Translations under genes and position numbers: made by a program
Source: an uncultured Microscilla sp.
GTDB taxonomy: Bacteria; Bacteroidota; Bacteroidia; Cytophagales; Microscillaceae
DNA: 37,643 bases
Direction of reading: 5' to 3'
Assembly: GCF_947493425.1 (NCBI RefSeq)
Contig: NZ_CANLRP010000083.1
Location: 1 to 37,643, forward strand
In this document: positions 19,727 to 27,146 of the stretch, piece by piece
Layout: the number at the start of each line of letters is the position of its first letter
Numbering within the stretch: position 1 is the first letter of the stretch
The notes under the pieces: model-generated
Database searches by the model: none
Seen by the model: the letters and a program-made list of their open reading frames with translations, nothing else
What the model was told of the DNA's origin: nothing

Positions 19727-21807
19727 AGCAAAGGCTCGTCTGAAGCAATACTTTCAATTTTTACCCGGTGGGCATCATAGGTAAGTGACAGCAAGCGAAG
19801 TTTGTCTAATAACTCTAGCTGAAGCTGTACGTGGACTTGGGTCAAGTCTTGTTTTTTTAGTTTGGCTTCTATGCGTGCAATGCCCTCTTGAAACTTTTTT
19901 TGTATTTGCCATTTCTCGCGGTAGTCCACCAAACGGTTTTCGAGGGCGTGCACGGCGGGAATGGTCGCAATATTATACTGTAGCTCCTTGTCTCGTTCTT
20001 TGAGGTTTCCCACTATGTATTCTATGGTAGGGGGTGACTTATCTTCAAGTTTTCTTACTTCTAATATTTGTTTGTGTTGCAATATCCAGTCGAGCGAGTA
20101 GTTGAGCTCTATGTCCAGGGCTTGGTCTATGATTTTAACCACCATCGAGCCATCCCTAAAGCTCAAGTAAGTGTCTAAATAATGCCCCCACCATTCCGCC
20201 CATTGGCGTGCATCATATCCACTACGCAAGCGTTTTTCGTGCTCAGCAAGTAGTTGCGCCACGCTTCTCGACCTTAACTTTTCAGGAGGCGTGCTCAAAG
20301 CATCGGCAAGCAAATCTTTGATCAAACCATTGATTTGCCTCAGCAACACATAGCGGCTATAGGCGTGCTCTACTTGTCTAAAAAACTGGGTATCGTCTAG
20401 GCGCTGTTGCAGGCGGCGGCGGGTGTGGTAGCTTTGGTGATGCCTGATACTGTGCTCAATGCACCACATATACTCGCCCAGGTATTGGGGTACTTTTTTA
20501 GAGTAAAACTCTTGGTGGCGTAAATGAGTCACCAATGCTTCTACGAAGTCGTAATAGGCAATGGTTTTGCCTTTAAGCTCACGTGCCAATGCCTTGTATT
20601 GGCTGGCGTTGTCGAGGCAAATGACCACCTTGCCTTCCTCATTGCCTCTGGCCACTCGCCCAAAGCGCTGCACAAAATTTTGGTAAAACTTGCCCGGTTG
20701 CATCAAGCAATATTGCACCTCATAGTTTACCCCTACCTCTGCCTTGTTGGTGGCAAGTATCAAGCGGGCTTGTTTTATTTTGGTTTGGCTGTCTTCTTCT
20801 TTGGGTGCGTAGCCCGTGCTGGCGTATATTTCGTGTGGGGCAAGGGCAAAATGTTGTTCAAGCTGAGTTTTCCAAGTGTGCACCTCACGCAATTGGTCAA
20901 AAATAATCAATGCCTTGCGCCCTTCGGCAAGTTCTTGGGCTATAGTATCTAATTGGGCTTCTATGGTGTCGGCAAACGAATTGCTCCAATAAAACAACAC
21001 CTCTAGCTTGCCGTGAATGGCTCTAGCTTGGGTAGGTTCATCTACGATTTGCTCTATAATTTCGCGTACTTCGTCTGCCCCAAAGTTGCTTTCTAGCAAT
21101 TCCTTAAGTTTGGGTTCGGGCGTGGCAGAGGTAAAAATGTATTTGAGGCGGTTATTATGGTCTAAAATTAAGTCTCGCAAATAGGCTAAGGTGAGAATAT
21201 TGGCAATTTGCGCCTCGTCGTATAAGTGGTACTCGTCAAAAATGAGGTAATCAAACAGCTCCAATAGGTTGTGAAACTCTTTGCGTCCTGTGTGTTTATT
21301 GAAAGCATATTGGTGGTAGCCCCCGTGCATGGTATAATTGATAATGTCGGGGTTGGTGATCACCAAGTCGCTGGCGCGCACTATAGCCAGGATAGCCTCT
21401 AACCTGTCAAAGCCCTTTTTGCCTGCGGCATTGAGCCGGGCGCTGTTAATCACCTCTACCTTAAGCTGGGGGTAGGTTTCCCTAAAGTTTTTTGCCAGCT
21501 CTTCAATCAAAGCATTGGTGGGCAACACCACCAAACCCACACAATTGCGATCAGTAGTAAAAGACTTCTGGGGGCGCTGCTTTGCCTCTAGCACAGGAAA
21601 AGGAAAGGCGTAACTCTTGCCCGTGCCCGTGGGGGCGGTAATGATGGTAAAAGTGGGCAAAGCGTCAAAATCTTCCTTAAACACCCTTTGTATCTCGTGC
21701 AAATAACCTTTTTTGCCATTGCCAAAAATTGCCTCAGCGTTGGTTTGCCGTACATATTGGGGGCGAATGCTCAACTCAAAACTACGCATGGGCAAACACC
21801 TCCTCAA
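19723..21807 (-). CDS. cas3': Cas3' helicase without HD domain (type I-D)
   Basis: A 694-aa superfamily 2 helicase. Walker A is APTGTGKS (residues 58-65), the DExH box DEYH (191-194), motif III TSATP (226-230) and motif VI QRFGRVARG (380-388). There is no HD nuclease domain at either end; in type I-D systems that domain is fused to Cas10d, which agrees with the neighbour. It is recruited by Cascade after R-loop formation and unwinds the target. A second start at 21789 (MRSFELSIRP) is equally likely and would shorten the overlap with csc1 from 26 to 8 bp. Confidence 0.93.
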   Translation of the reverse strand: MRRCLPMRSFELSIRPQYVRQTNAEAIFGNGKKGYLHEIQRVFKEDFDALPTFTIITAPTGTGKSYAFPFPVLEAKQRPQKSFTTDRNCVGLVVLPTNALIEELAKNFRETYPQLKVEVINSARLNAAGKKGFDRLEAILAIVRASDLVITNPDIINYTMHGGYHQYAFNKHTGRKEFHNLLELFDYLIFDEYHLYDEAQIANILTLAYLRDLILDHNNRLKYIFTSATPEPKLKELLESNFGADEVREIIEQIVDEPTQARAIHGKLEVLFYWSNSFADTIEAQLDTIAQELAEGRKALIIFDQLREVHTWKTQLEQHFALAPHEIYASTGYAPKEEDSQTKIKQARLILATNKAEVGVNYEVQYCLMQPGKFYQNFVQRFGRVARGNEEGKVVICLDNASQYKALARELKGKTIAYYDFVEALVTHLRHQEFYSKKVPQYLGEYMWCIEHSIRHHQSYHTRRRLQQRLDDTQFFRQVEHAYSRYVLLRQINGLIKDLLADALSTPPEKLRSRSVAQLLAEHEKRLRSGYDARQWAEWWGHYLDTYLSFRDGSMVVKIIDQALDIELNYSLDWILQHKQILEVRKLEDKSPPTIEYIVGNLKERDKELQYNIATIPAVHALENRLVDYREKWQIQKKFQEGIARIEAKLKKQDLTQVHVQLQLELLDKLRLLSLTYDAHRVKIESIASDEPLL

Positions 21808-22447
21808 AAATTTCTTTGACCTCCGTGAGCGACAATTGCTTAATGAGAGCGTAGTTTTCTAACACATATTGAAAGTTGAGCTTGTTTTCACGCAGCAACA
21901 GACTTTGGGCTTTGTCGAGGTTGCCAAACACCGTTTTAAGGGTAAAAGCATTGAGCCATACCTCCGCATTAGGTGGGTGGGTCTCTACTTGCACCAAGGT
22001 ATTTCTGCCTGTACCTATGCGAATGGCAGGCGGCAACGCCTGGGGTGTAGCAGACAAAAACACGGCGGTGAAGGTAGACTTTGCTGCCAGGCCTTGTACC
22101 TGCCTGAAATTTTTAAAGGGCGATTTGCCCGATTTTTCGATGCGATCTGCATCATAAAAACCATCTACGTTAAACAAAGTATTTTGAATGTAGTTTTCAG
22201 TGCGTTGCACTGCCATGGGTGGCGCCACGGTGCAGTAAAAACCAAAATCTTTGATTTCGCCGTAGTGAGGTTGTTTGCGGTATTCGTAGCTACCAGTCAC
22301 TGGCTGCAACATTCGCCGAAAGGCATAGCTCAACGCCAAATCGCCGATAAAGTTGCCCGTAATGGCTGCCGAACTGCTCCCACCCGATACCTCAGTATAG
22401 TAAAACAGGTGGTTGAGCAAGGTTAGTTTGATGGGTTGTATGTACAT
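21782..22447 (-). CDS. csc1: Csc1 (Cas5d-type subunit of type I-D Cascade)
   Basis: A 221-aa Cas5-group RAMP protein. The N-terminus MYIQPIKLTLLNHLFYYTEV, then GNFIGDLALSYAF, and the later motif FRQVQGLAAKSTFTAVFLSA match the Csc1 pattern. It caps the 5' tag end of the crRNA and contacts the PAM with Cas10d. It overlaps cas3' and is separated from csc2 by an unusual 266-bp gap with inverted repeats. Assignment rests on the N-terminal motifs and on its position between csc2 and cas3'. Confidence 0.85.
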   Translation of the reverse strand: MYIQPIKLTLLNHLFYYTEVSGGSSSAAITGNFIGDLALSYAFRRMLQPVTGSYEYRKQPHYGEIKDFGFYCTVAPPMAVQRTENYIQNTLFNVDGFYDADRIEKSGKSPFKNFRQVQGLAAKSTFTAVFLSATPQALPPAIRIGTGRNTLVQVETHPPNAEVWLNAFTLKTVFGNLDKAQSLLLRENKLNFQYVLENYALIKQLSLTEVKEIFEEVFAHA

Positions 22448-22713
22448 TTTTTCTTGATTGTTTTTGTTGAGAGTCGATAGCTTCTACAGCCTCAAGCTAT
22501 TAGCCTTTAGCTTGAGGCTGCTTTACAAGCAACTAACCAAATTTATAGTACGTTGATTTTTAACTGTTTATAAATTTGGTAGATGGAAGTCAATGGTCGA
22601 TCAATAACGTTGAACGCAAGCGCAGTGCTCCCTTGGGTCGGTTTCTTAACGGGTATTTTATGGCTCGCGTCAGCCTCTATCGACCATCGTCTATGGGCTA
22701 TCGACTATCTATC
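22448..22713. repeat. Inverted-repeat-rich gap inside the cas operon
   Basis: A 266-bp gap between csc2 and csc1, whose neighbours are otherwise tightly packed. It holds a perfect 13-bp hairpin with an 8-base loop, CAGCCTCAAGCTA (22487-22499) and its complement (22508-22520). It also has a perfect 12-bp inverted repeat, ACCAAATTTATA (22536-22547) and TATAAATTTGGT (22569-22580), and ATGGTCGAT near 22593 mirrored by ATCGACCAT near 22681. A small inserted element or a regulatory attenuator is possible. Minus-strand TAAATTTG (22545-22538) could be a -7 element for csc1. Confidence 0.55.
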
Positions 22714-23646
22714 CTACTTAGTCACCTTGATTGCTTTCAAAAATGCTTCACAATCTTCTTGAGCTTTTTTGTAATGCGCCTTTAGTTCATCGGGCTTTTG
22801 CCACAGTGTTTTTATCCACGTTGTCAAACCATCGCCTGCTATGTAATTGTCTTCGCCATAAGCAGTTTGCATTTTTTCAGTCATTGCCTTTTGCACACTT
22901 GAGAAGTCTACTCCTTCGCTGGCTTTCCAGTCTTGGCTCAAGCTAAAACTATTGAGGGGTGCTTCAAACAAGTTGAAACCAATGCCTACCAAATGATTTT
23001 GCACGTTGGCGCTTTGGGTAGTGCTTTGGGCACCGTAGCGGTTCTCAAACAGCACACAAGCCAGTAAGTGGATAAACAGCTCAGGGGTGACATTCTCTAC
23101 GGTGATAAAATGAGGGAAGAAGGTGGCAGGTTTTACGTATTGCACTTGAAACAACGATTGGCGCAACTTGCCCGTGTCTTCGTTGTGCATAGTACCGCCC
23201 TCGCTCAAAGCATTGTGCTGTAGGGTGGCGGTGATTTCGCTTACATCGCGTAACGAATAAGCCCAATCGTAAATGGCGCGGCTGGTAAGTCCTACTGCAT
23301 CGCCGCTCTCGGTCACCGAGTCGCCAAACAAGATAGAGTTGGGGTTGGCAAGTTGGGTGCTTTTTTTTATGACATTATAGCGTACTTGCTCGTCTACCAC
23401 CCCAAACTCGCGGCATATCTTTAAGCCCATGAGCTTTTCGCGGCTTTTGAGCTTGCGCGCCGGAATCTCCACCACGTCTTTGTCGTCAGTAGCCTTAAAA
23501 GTAATGGTTTCGTCGGGGTAATTGCTTCTAATGATCATATTGCCCTTTACTTCGCGCAACAGCGCCAGCTTGATACTGCCCAAGGTATTGTCTTTGAGGT
23601 CTTTTACAAAGTAATTTTCAGGGATAAATTTATATAATGCTTGCAT
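22714..23646 (-). CDS. csc2: Csc2 (Cas7d backbone subunit)
   Basis: A 310-aa Cas7-group protein, the repeated backbone of the type I-D complex that binds the crRNA spacer. Recognised from VKGNMIIRSNYPDETITFKA, ARKLKSREKLMGLKICREFG, and especially ANPNSILFGDSVTESGDAVG followed by SRAIYDWAYSLRD, which is typical of Csc2. It starts two bases after the cas10d stop codon, so equal coexpression is likely. Confidence 0.93.
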   Translation of the reverse strand: MQALYKFIPENYFVKDLKDNTLGSIKLALLREVKGNMIIRSNYPDETITFKATDDKDVVEIPARKLKSREKLMGLKICREFGVVDEQVRYNVIKKSTQLANPNSILFGDSVTESGDAVGLTSRAIYDWAYSLRDVSEITATLQHNALSEGGTMHNEDTGKLRQSLFQVQYVKPATFFPHFITVENVTPELFIHLLACVLFENRYGAQSTTQSANVQNHLVGIGFNLFEAPLNSFSLSQDWKASEGVDFSSVQKAMTEKMQTAYGEDNYIAGDGLTTWIKTLWQKPDELKAHYKKAQEDCEAFLKAIKVTK

Positions 23647-23648
23647 GA

Positions 23649-24182
23649 TTAGTTGTTTTTTTCGTTGTTTAAAATGATTGATAAATACTGTTTGGCATGT
23701 TTGTCTAGTTTTTCGACTTTTAATAAACGGCGTACATTGGCTTCGTTCATTTCTTCACCTGCTTCTAACCATTGCTTTTTTAACTTGGCGGCTTTTTTTC
23801 TTGTAATAGTTGCTACTGAAGCTGTGCGGTAATAAAAAGCAAAATGATAGACCCAATCTTTTTCTCGGTTGAGGTTGGGCAGTTTTCGTTTCCATTCTTT
23901 TACAAACAACTCATCATATACCTTGGCAGCAAACACCTCTATTGCTTCCATTCTTTTGTCTCTTCCATCTTCATTTCTCAAAGCACGGTCTATGCTTCCC
24001 GAAATCTCTCCTATCACTTGCTTGCGTTCATAGGCGGGTGTCTCATACTTTTGTTTTATGTTGAGTCGCAAATACTTGAGTGCAGTGCGTATCAACCAAG
24101 TTTCTTCAGCCCCACTTTTGTAGCCCAAGGTGATGGCGGTAGCGGCTTCTACCAATTTGTTTGTTACTGTCATACCTTTCAT
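23649..24182 (-). CDS. cas11d: Predicted internal Cas11d small subunit
   Basis: In type I-D systems studied elsewhere, the small subunit Cas11d is made from an internal start in the 3' part of cas10d. Here two closely spaced in-frame ATGs (24182 and 24173; MKGMTVTNKLVEA) follow an A-rich CCTGAAAAA stretch. They would give helical proteins of 177 or 174 aa ending with Cas10d. The location and size fit; actual initiation is inference. Confidence 0.5.
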   Translation of the reverse strand: MKGMTVTNKLVEAATAITLGYKSGAEETWLIRTALKYLRLNIKQKYETPAYERKQVIGEISGSIDRALRNEDGRDKRMEAIEVFAAKVYDELFVKEWKRKLPNLNREKDWVYHFAFYYRTASVATITRKKAAKLKKQWLEAGEEMNEANVRRLLKVEKLDKHAKQYLSIILNNEKNN

Positions 24183-26513
24183 TTTTTCAGGATGTTGATC
24201 TATAAAATTTAATAATTGAGAATGTACTTTTTTCTTGTCGTCATCACTCAGCAAATAAAACAAGGTGAAATAGGCTTGTCTACTCTGCGCAATCTTAAGC
24301 AAGTTGCCCTCTATCCTGTTTTTGCCCAAGAGTAACACCAACCTTATTTCGGCAAGCACTGCCTCTAGTTCTATTAGTCTCACCTTGTGCCAGCCCAATT
24401 GCTGCAAAAAACGGGGGGCGTTTTCATAGCAAAAAATTTCTTTGTGGGCGCTATAGGGCGACATAATGCCCGTGACATAAGTCCGCAAGCCCAATATGTG
24501 GGTCATTCGCAGCATTTTGCGCACAAAAAAGAAGGTAGACTCTATGCCAGGCTTGAGCTTGGCAAACTCAAGGTTGTAGAGGTTGTATTGAAACTTGGCA
24601 CTTTTGTCAAACACCACTGCTTCGTCTTTCTTAAGTTCGTGATTCAAACCTTTGGCTTTTAGGCAAGCCGCCAACACATCGCGCTTGATGGGCAAGTGGG
24701 TTTCAAAAAAATCGATGTACACCACCGTATTGGCGTCTTTCGGGAAATACTTATTGGTTTTGCGCAGGCGATTTTCTTCAGCAAACAAACCCGATACTTT
24801 GTTGCGGTTGTTGTTGAGGGTAGTAATGGTGCGGTTGCCAAAACCACGTGCCTTAAGCCCAAAAGCCACGTCTTCTTTGTAGTCGAGATGTGCTACCCCT
24901 CCCGTAAAGATGCACATCTGTTTTTTTTCAGGTACCTGGGGTGCATACTCCTCTAGCAAGCCCAGACGTTGGTCGCCCAAATAGGTAAAATACTTGTCAA
25001 AAAACTCGGTCTTAAAATCAGAGTGGGCGTCTTCGGTGCTTTGCCCCAATACTTGCACAATCTCCTGCTGTAGTTCCAGGCAGTATTGCTCAAGGGCTTC
25101 TTTGCTTTTGTTTGTGCACACTTCATAAGTCTTGATAAAAGCCAATACCGTTTTGAGCAAGGCATTGGGCGTTTTGGCCTGCTTTCGCAAATAGGCCACT
25201 ACCCCGGCTACACTCTGCAAGGTGTGGGCTTCGTCTTCGCCTATAGGTTCTTCCAGGGCTTTATCTGCCTTTAGCCAAGCGTCAAAGTCTTGTTGCCAGG
25301 GCTTGTGCTGTTTGGCATTGAGCCAGCATATTTTGTGCAAACAAAATAAAGTGACAAACATGCGTTGGGGAGGCTTGAGCTCATCTACATCTCTAAAAAA
25401 TAAATACAGTTTGCCGTTTTCATTGCTCCATTTAATGGGGAGGTCAAGAGCAAAAGCCAAGTCTTTGGTAAATTGAATAAAACCATCGTAATCAGTGATT
25501 TTATCTTGTCCATTGGGCGACAGCAATAAAAATTTATCGGCGAGCTCTGCCACTACCTCTTGCAATATGGCCACTGTAAAGGGCAGCGAACCCACAAAAC
25601 CAAAATTACATTTTTGCGCGTCTACCTTGGTCAGCGGTACAGGCTTTATGTCACCCCCTTGTTGATATGCCTGGCGTATTTTGGCGTGGGTTTCAAGGGA
25701 TAGGTCTTCACCAAAATAAATAAAACCATCACGCAAAGCATACATTACTTTTGTGCCTTGAGCCTCCAGTATTTTTTTAGCAGCTTGCATGGCTTGTTGC
25801 CCCAACAAAATGTAAGGGTTAGGCTGTAGCTTTATGTAGGAGAGTTGTAAGTCACCAAAGCTGGTTTGTGCCAAGCCTTCAAGCTGTTGCACTGCTTTGC
25901 CTACCTGACTGTAAAACTCCTCTATTTCGTAAAGTTCTTGAATAGACGCCAACTTGTCGGCAAACTTGCACAATATCGCCAGCACTTGTTTTACATAGTC
26001 TTCATCCAAGGTAAGCGTATAAGCATTGGCAAGCACCGAGGTACGGTTTTCGTCGCTAAGGGTCAAAAAATAAATGTCTTGATGGTAGGTGTCAAACGCA
26101 GGAAAAAACTCATGTACCCTAAATTGCCCCACTATGGGCTCCAGGTGTTTAATGGCTTTGTCTAATGGCTCGATGCCAAACAGCTTGTTGGCATCATGAA
26201 AGGTAAACCCCAAGATAAACACTTTTAAATATACCTTGGCAATAGGCTCGTTTACCCAGCCCTTGGTGAGCAAATGACGCTCGTATAAATGCAAGGCAGG
26301 AATGAGCCCTGCCAATACATGGGTGGCGTAGGGCATGTCGTATTGGTCGCTAAGGGTTTGCAGTTGACCATCCTTTTGCAGGTCAAACCTGCCCTTGGCT
26401 TCGGTGGTGGTGTAGTCTTGCAAAATGACTTGCAACACCGTGTCAAAATATGCCTGTACTGTCTCCTGAAACAAGGGAGTTTCGAAGTAGTCTTGGCTGA
26501 GAGAATATTTCAT
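23649..26513 (-). CDS. cas10d: Cas10d large subunit with N-terminal HD nuclease (type I-D)
   Basis: A 954-aa Csc3/Cas10d. The N-terminal HD nuclease is seen in THVLAGLIPALHLYERH (His65, His75) and GFTFHDANKLFG (His106-Asp107), so the DNA-cutting activity lies here and not in Cas3'. The middle is palm-like; no GGDD cyclase motif is seen, as in other Cas10d. Around residues 534-583, CIFTGG and NKVSGLFAEENRLR sit where a Cys-rich zinc ribbon is usual, but only one Cys remains. The C-terminal helical region (about 778-954) resembles a small subunit and has Met codons suitable for internal translation of Cas11d. The operon continues 2 bp later with csc2. Confidence 0.93.
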   Translation of the reverse strand: MKYSLSQDYFETPLFQETVQAYFDTVLQVILQDYTTTEAKGRFDLQKDGQLQTLSDQYDMPYATHVLAGLIPALHLYERHLLTKGWVNEPIAKVYLKVFILGFTFHDANKLFGIEPLDKAIKHLEPIVGQFRVHEFFPAFDTYHQDIYFLTLSDENRTSVLANAYTLTLDEDYVKQVLAILCKFADKLASIQELYEIEEFYSQVGKAVQQLEGLAQTSFGDLQLSYIKLQPNPYILLGQQAMQAAKKILEAQGTKVMYALRDGFIYFGEDLSLETHAKIRQAYQQGGDIKPVPLTKVDAQKCNFGFVGSLPFTVAILQEVVAELADKFLLLSPNGQDKITDYDGFIQFTKDLAFALDLPIKWSNENGKLYLFFRDVDELKPPQRMFVTLFCLHKICWLNAKQHKPWQQDFDAWLKADKALEEPIGEDEAHTLQSVAGVVAYLRKQAKTPNALLKTVLAFIKTYEVCTNKSKEALEQYCLELQQEIVQVLGQSTEDAHSDFKTEFFDKYFTYLGDQRLGLLEEYAPQVPEKKQMCIFTGGVAHLDYKEDVAFGLKARGFGNRTITTLNNNRNKVSGLFAEENRLRKTNKYFPKDANTVVYIDFFETHLPIKRDVLAACLKAKGLNHELKKDEAVVFDKSAKFQYNLYNLEFAKLKPGIESTFFFVRKMLRMTHILGLRTYVTGIMSPYSAHKEIFCYENAPRFLQQLGWHKVRLIELEAVLAEIRLVLLLGKNRIEGNLLKIAQSRQAYFTLFYLLSDDDKKKVHSQLLNFIDQHPEKMKGMTVTNKLVEAATAITLGYKSGAEETWLIRTALKYLRLNIKQKYETPAYERKQVIGEISGSIDRALRNEDGRDKRMEAIEVFAAKVYDELFVKEWKRKLPNLNREKDWVYHFAFYYRTASVATITRKKAAKLKKQWLEAGEEMNEANVRRLLKVEKLDKHAKQYLSIILNNEKNN

Positions 26514-26569
26514 ACTATATAAAACTGCATGGTTTTGATTAGCTGTGTTTTTTAAGTAGTTTTGAGTAA

Positions 26570-26595
26570 GAACAGGAAGCCCTAAAGCTCCCTTG
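26570..26595 (-). terminator. Possible attenuator between the small orphan gene and cas10d
   Basis: On the minus strand AGGGAGC-TTTAG-GGCTTCCT can fold with one G-U pair and is followed by GTTCTT. It could partly end transcription after the small gene. The U tract is weak. Confidence 0.35.
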
Positions 26596-26609
26596 CTCTA
26601 ATAAACACT

Positions 26610-26861
26610 CTAGAACAAATCATATTGATTGCTATTGTTCTGAGTACCATTTTCTAAGCGTGGAAATGTAATTACATGACCCACAATTAGAAATACATAT
26701 TCCTCAGATGTCTTACTCACAAGCTTGATTAGGTTCCCGCCTTGAGCCTGTGAGAAGGCATTCTGATTTTCTAAATAATCGAGTACTTCCTGAACTCGTG
26801 TTCGGCTAATGTCTCTGCAGCCGAAGAGTACTCTTTCTACTTTTTTATATGATTTTGTCAT
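26610..26861 (-). CDS. Small orphan protein between cas6 and cas10d
   Basis: An 83-aa protein (start at 26861, MTKSYKKVERVLFG; the frame is open to 26912). I do not recognise the family. RDISRTRVQEVLDYLENQNA looks like a recognition-helix or winged-helix segment, followed by a beta-rich IKLVSKTSEEYVFLIVGHVI. A DNA-binding or regulatory role is a guess. Its predicted promoter carries the 17-bp sequence that matches the spacer of the adjacent mini-CRISPR RNA, so it is either the first gene of the cas10d operon or a gene held in check by that RNA. Confidence 0.6.
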   Translation of the reverse strand: MTKSYKKVERVLFGCRDISRTRVQEVLDYLENQNAFSQAQGGNLIKLVSKTSEEYVFLIVGHVITFPRLENGTQNNSNQYDLF

Positions 26862-26916
26862 GTATTGAATTGTTATTTCTACCAAGGTATAGAAAAACAA
26901 ATTCAATAACAATACT

Positions 26917-26936
26917 CCAGAATTAAGTTCTTAATT
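26917..26936 (+). promoter_or_regulatory. Seed-match target of the mini-CRISPR spacer, with CCA flank
   Basis: GAATTAAGTTCTTAATT (26920-26936) is identical to the first 17 nt of the mini-array spacer (27055-27071), in the same orientation, and is preceded by CCA. Identity stops at base 18. It overlaps the -7 element of the predicted cas10d-side promoter. Confidence 0.7.
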
Positions 26937-26947
26937 ATAGATCTCAA
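26918..26947 (-). promoter_or_regulatory. Predicted promoter of the orphan gene and cas10d operon
   Basis: On the minus strand TTG (26947-26945), 19 bp, then TAATTCTG (26925-26918), one mismatch from TAnnTTTG. The start of transcription would be near 26911, about 50 nt before the 83-aa gene. Confidence 0.55.
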
Positions 26948-26991
26948 CAAAAGACATGTATGCATCTGATATTCAGTATTTTAATATTTAT

Positions 26992-27022
26992 TTTGTTCGT
27001 TGATGTATTTTTCATAATTTTG
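26992..27022 (+). promoter_or_regulatory. Promoter of the mini-CRISPR RNA
   Basis: TTTG (26992-26995), exactly 19 bp, TAATTTTG (27015-27022): a full match to the Bacteroidota consensus. Transcription would begin about 5-8 nt later, at the very start of the first degenerate repeat. Confidence 0.7.
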
Positions 27023-27024
27023 GT

Positions 27025-27117
27025 ATATTAATCGGATCATTCAGAAATTGAAATGAATTAAGTTCTTAATTCACTCGGATTTTATCTATCCTAATCGGAT
27101 CATTTAGAAATTGAAAT
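27025..27117 (+). CRISPR. Two-repeat mini-CRISPR unit between cas6 and cas10d
   Basis: Repeat 1 (27025-27054, G form) and repeat 2 (27088-27117, A form) flank one 33-bp spacer (27055-27087). Both have lost the GGC at the 5' end but keep everything from TAATCGG to the tag ATTGAAAT unchanged apart from the G/A position. The crRNA sense is the plus strand, opposite to both large arrays and to the cas genes. Cas6 could cut both repeats to give one mature guide. Confidence 0.85.
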
Positions 27118-27146
27118 AGGCAACTCGTTCTTGGGTTGCCTTTTTT
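27028..27146 (+). ncRNA. Predicted CreR/CreA-like Cascade-guiding regulatory RNA
   Basis: About 120 nt running from the promoter at 26992-27022, through both repeats, to the terminator at 27118-27146. The spacer shares its first 17 nt, the seed side, with the promoter region of the neighbouring minus-strand operon and no more. Partial pairing of this kind lets a type I complex bind without full R-loop formation, as known for CreA and CreR RNAs in other type I systems. Repression of the cas10d operon, or of the small orphan gene, is inferred. Confidence 0.6.
27118..27146 (+). terminator. Intrinsic terminator of the mini-CRISPR RNA
   Basis: AGGCAAC (27118-27124), a 10-base loop, GTTGCCT (27135-27141) and a run of T to 27146. 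It starts at the base directly after the second repeat and has its T run on the plus strand, so it belongs to the mini-CRISPR RNA and not to cas6. Confidence 0.75.

Noticed and set aside
18297..26522. Numerous plus-strand frames opposite the cas genes
   Set aside because: Shadows of well recognised cas genes in a moderately GC-rich region.
27118..27146. Terminator of cas6
   Set aside because: The U tract is on the plus strand; on the minus strand the hairpin is followed by ATTTCAATTT, so it fits the mini-CRISPR RNA better.
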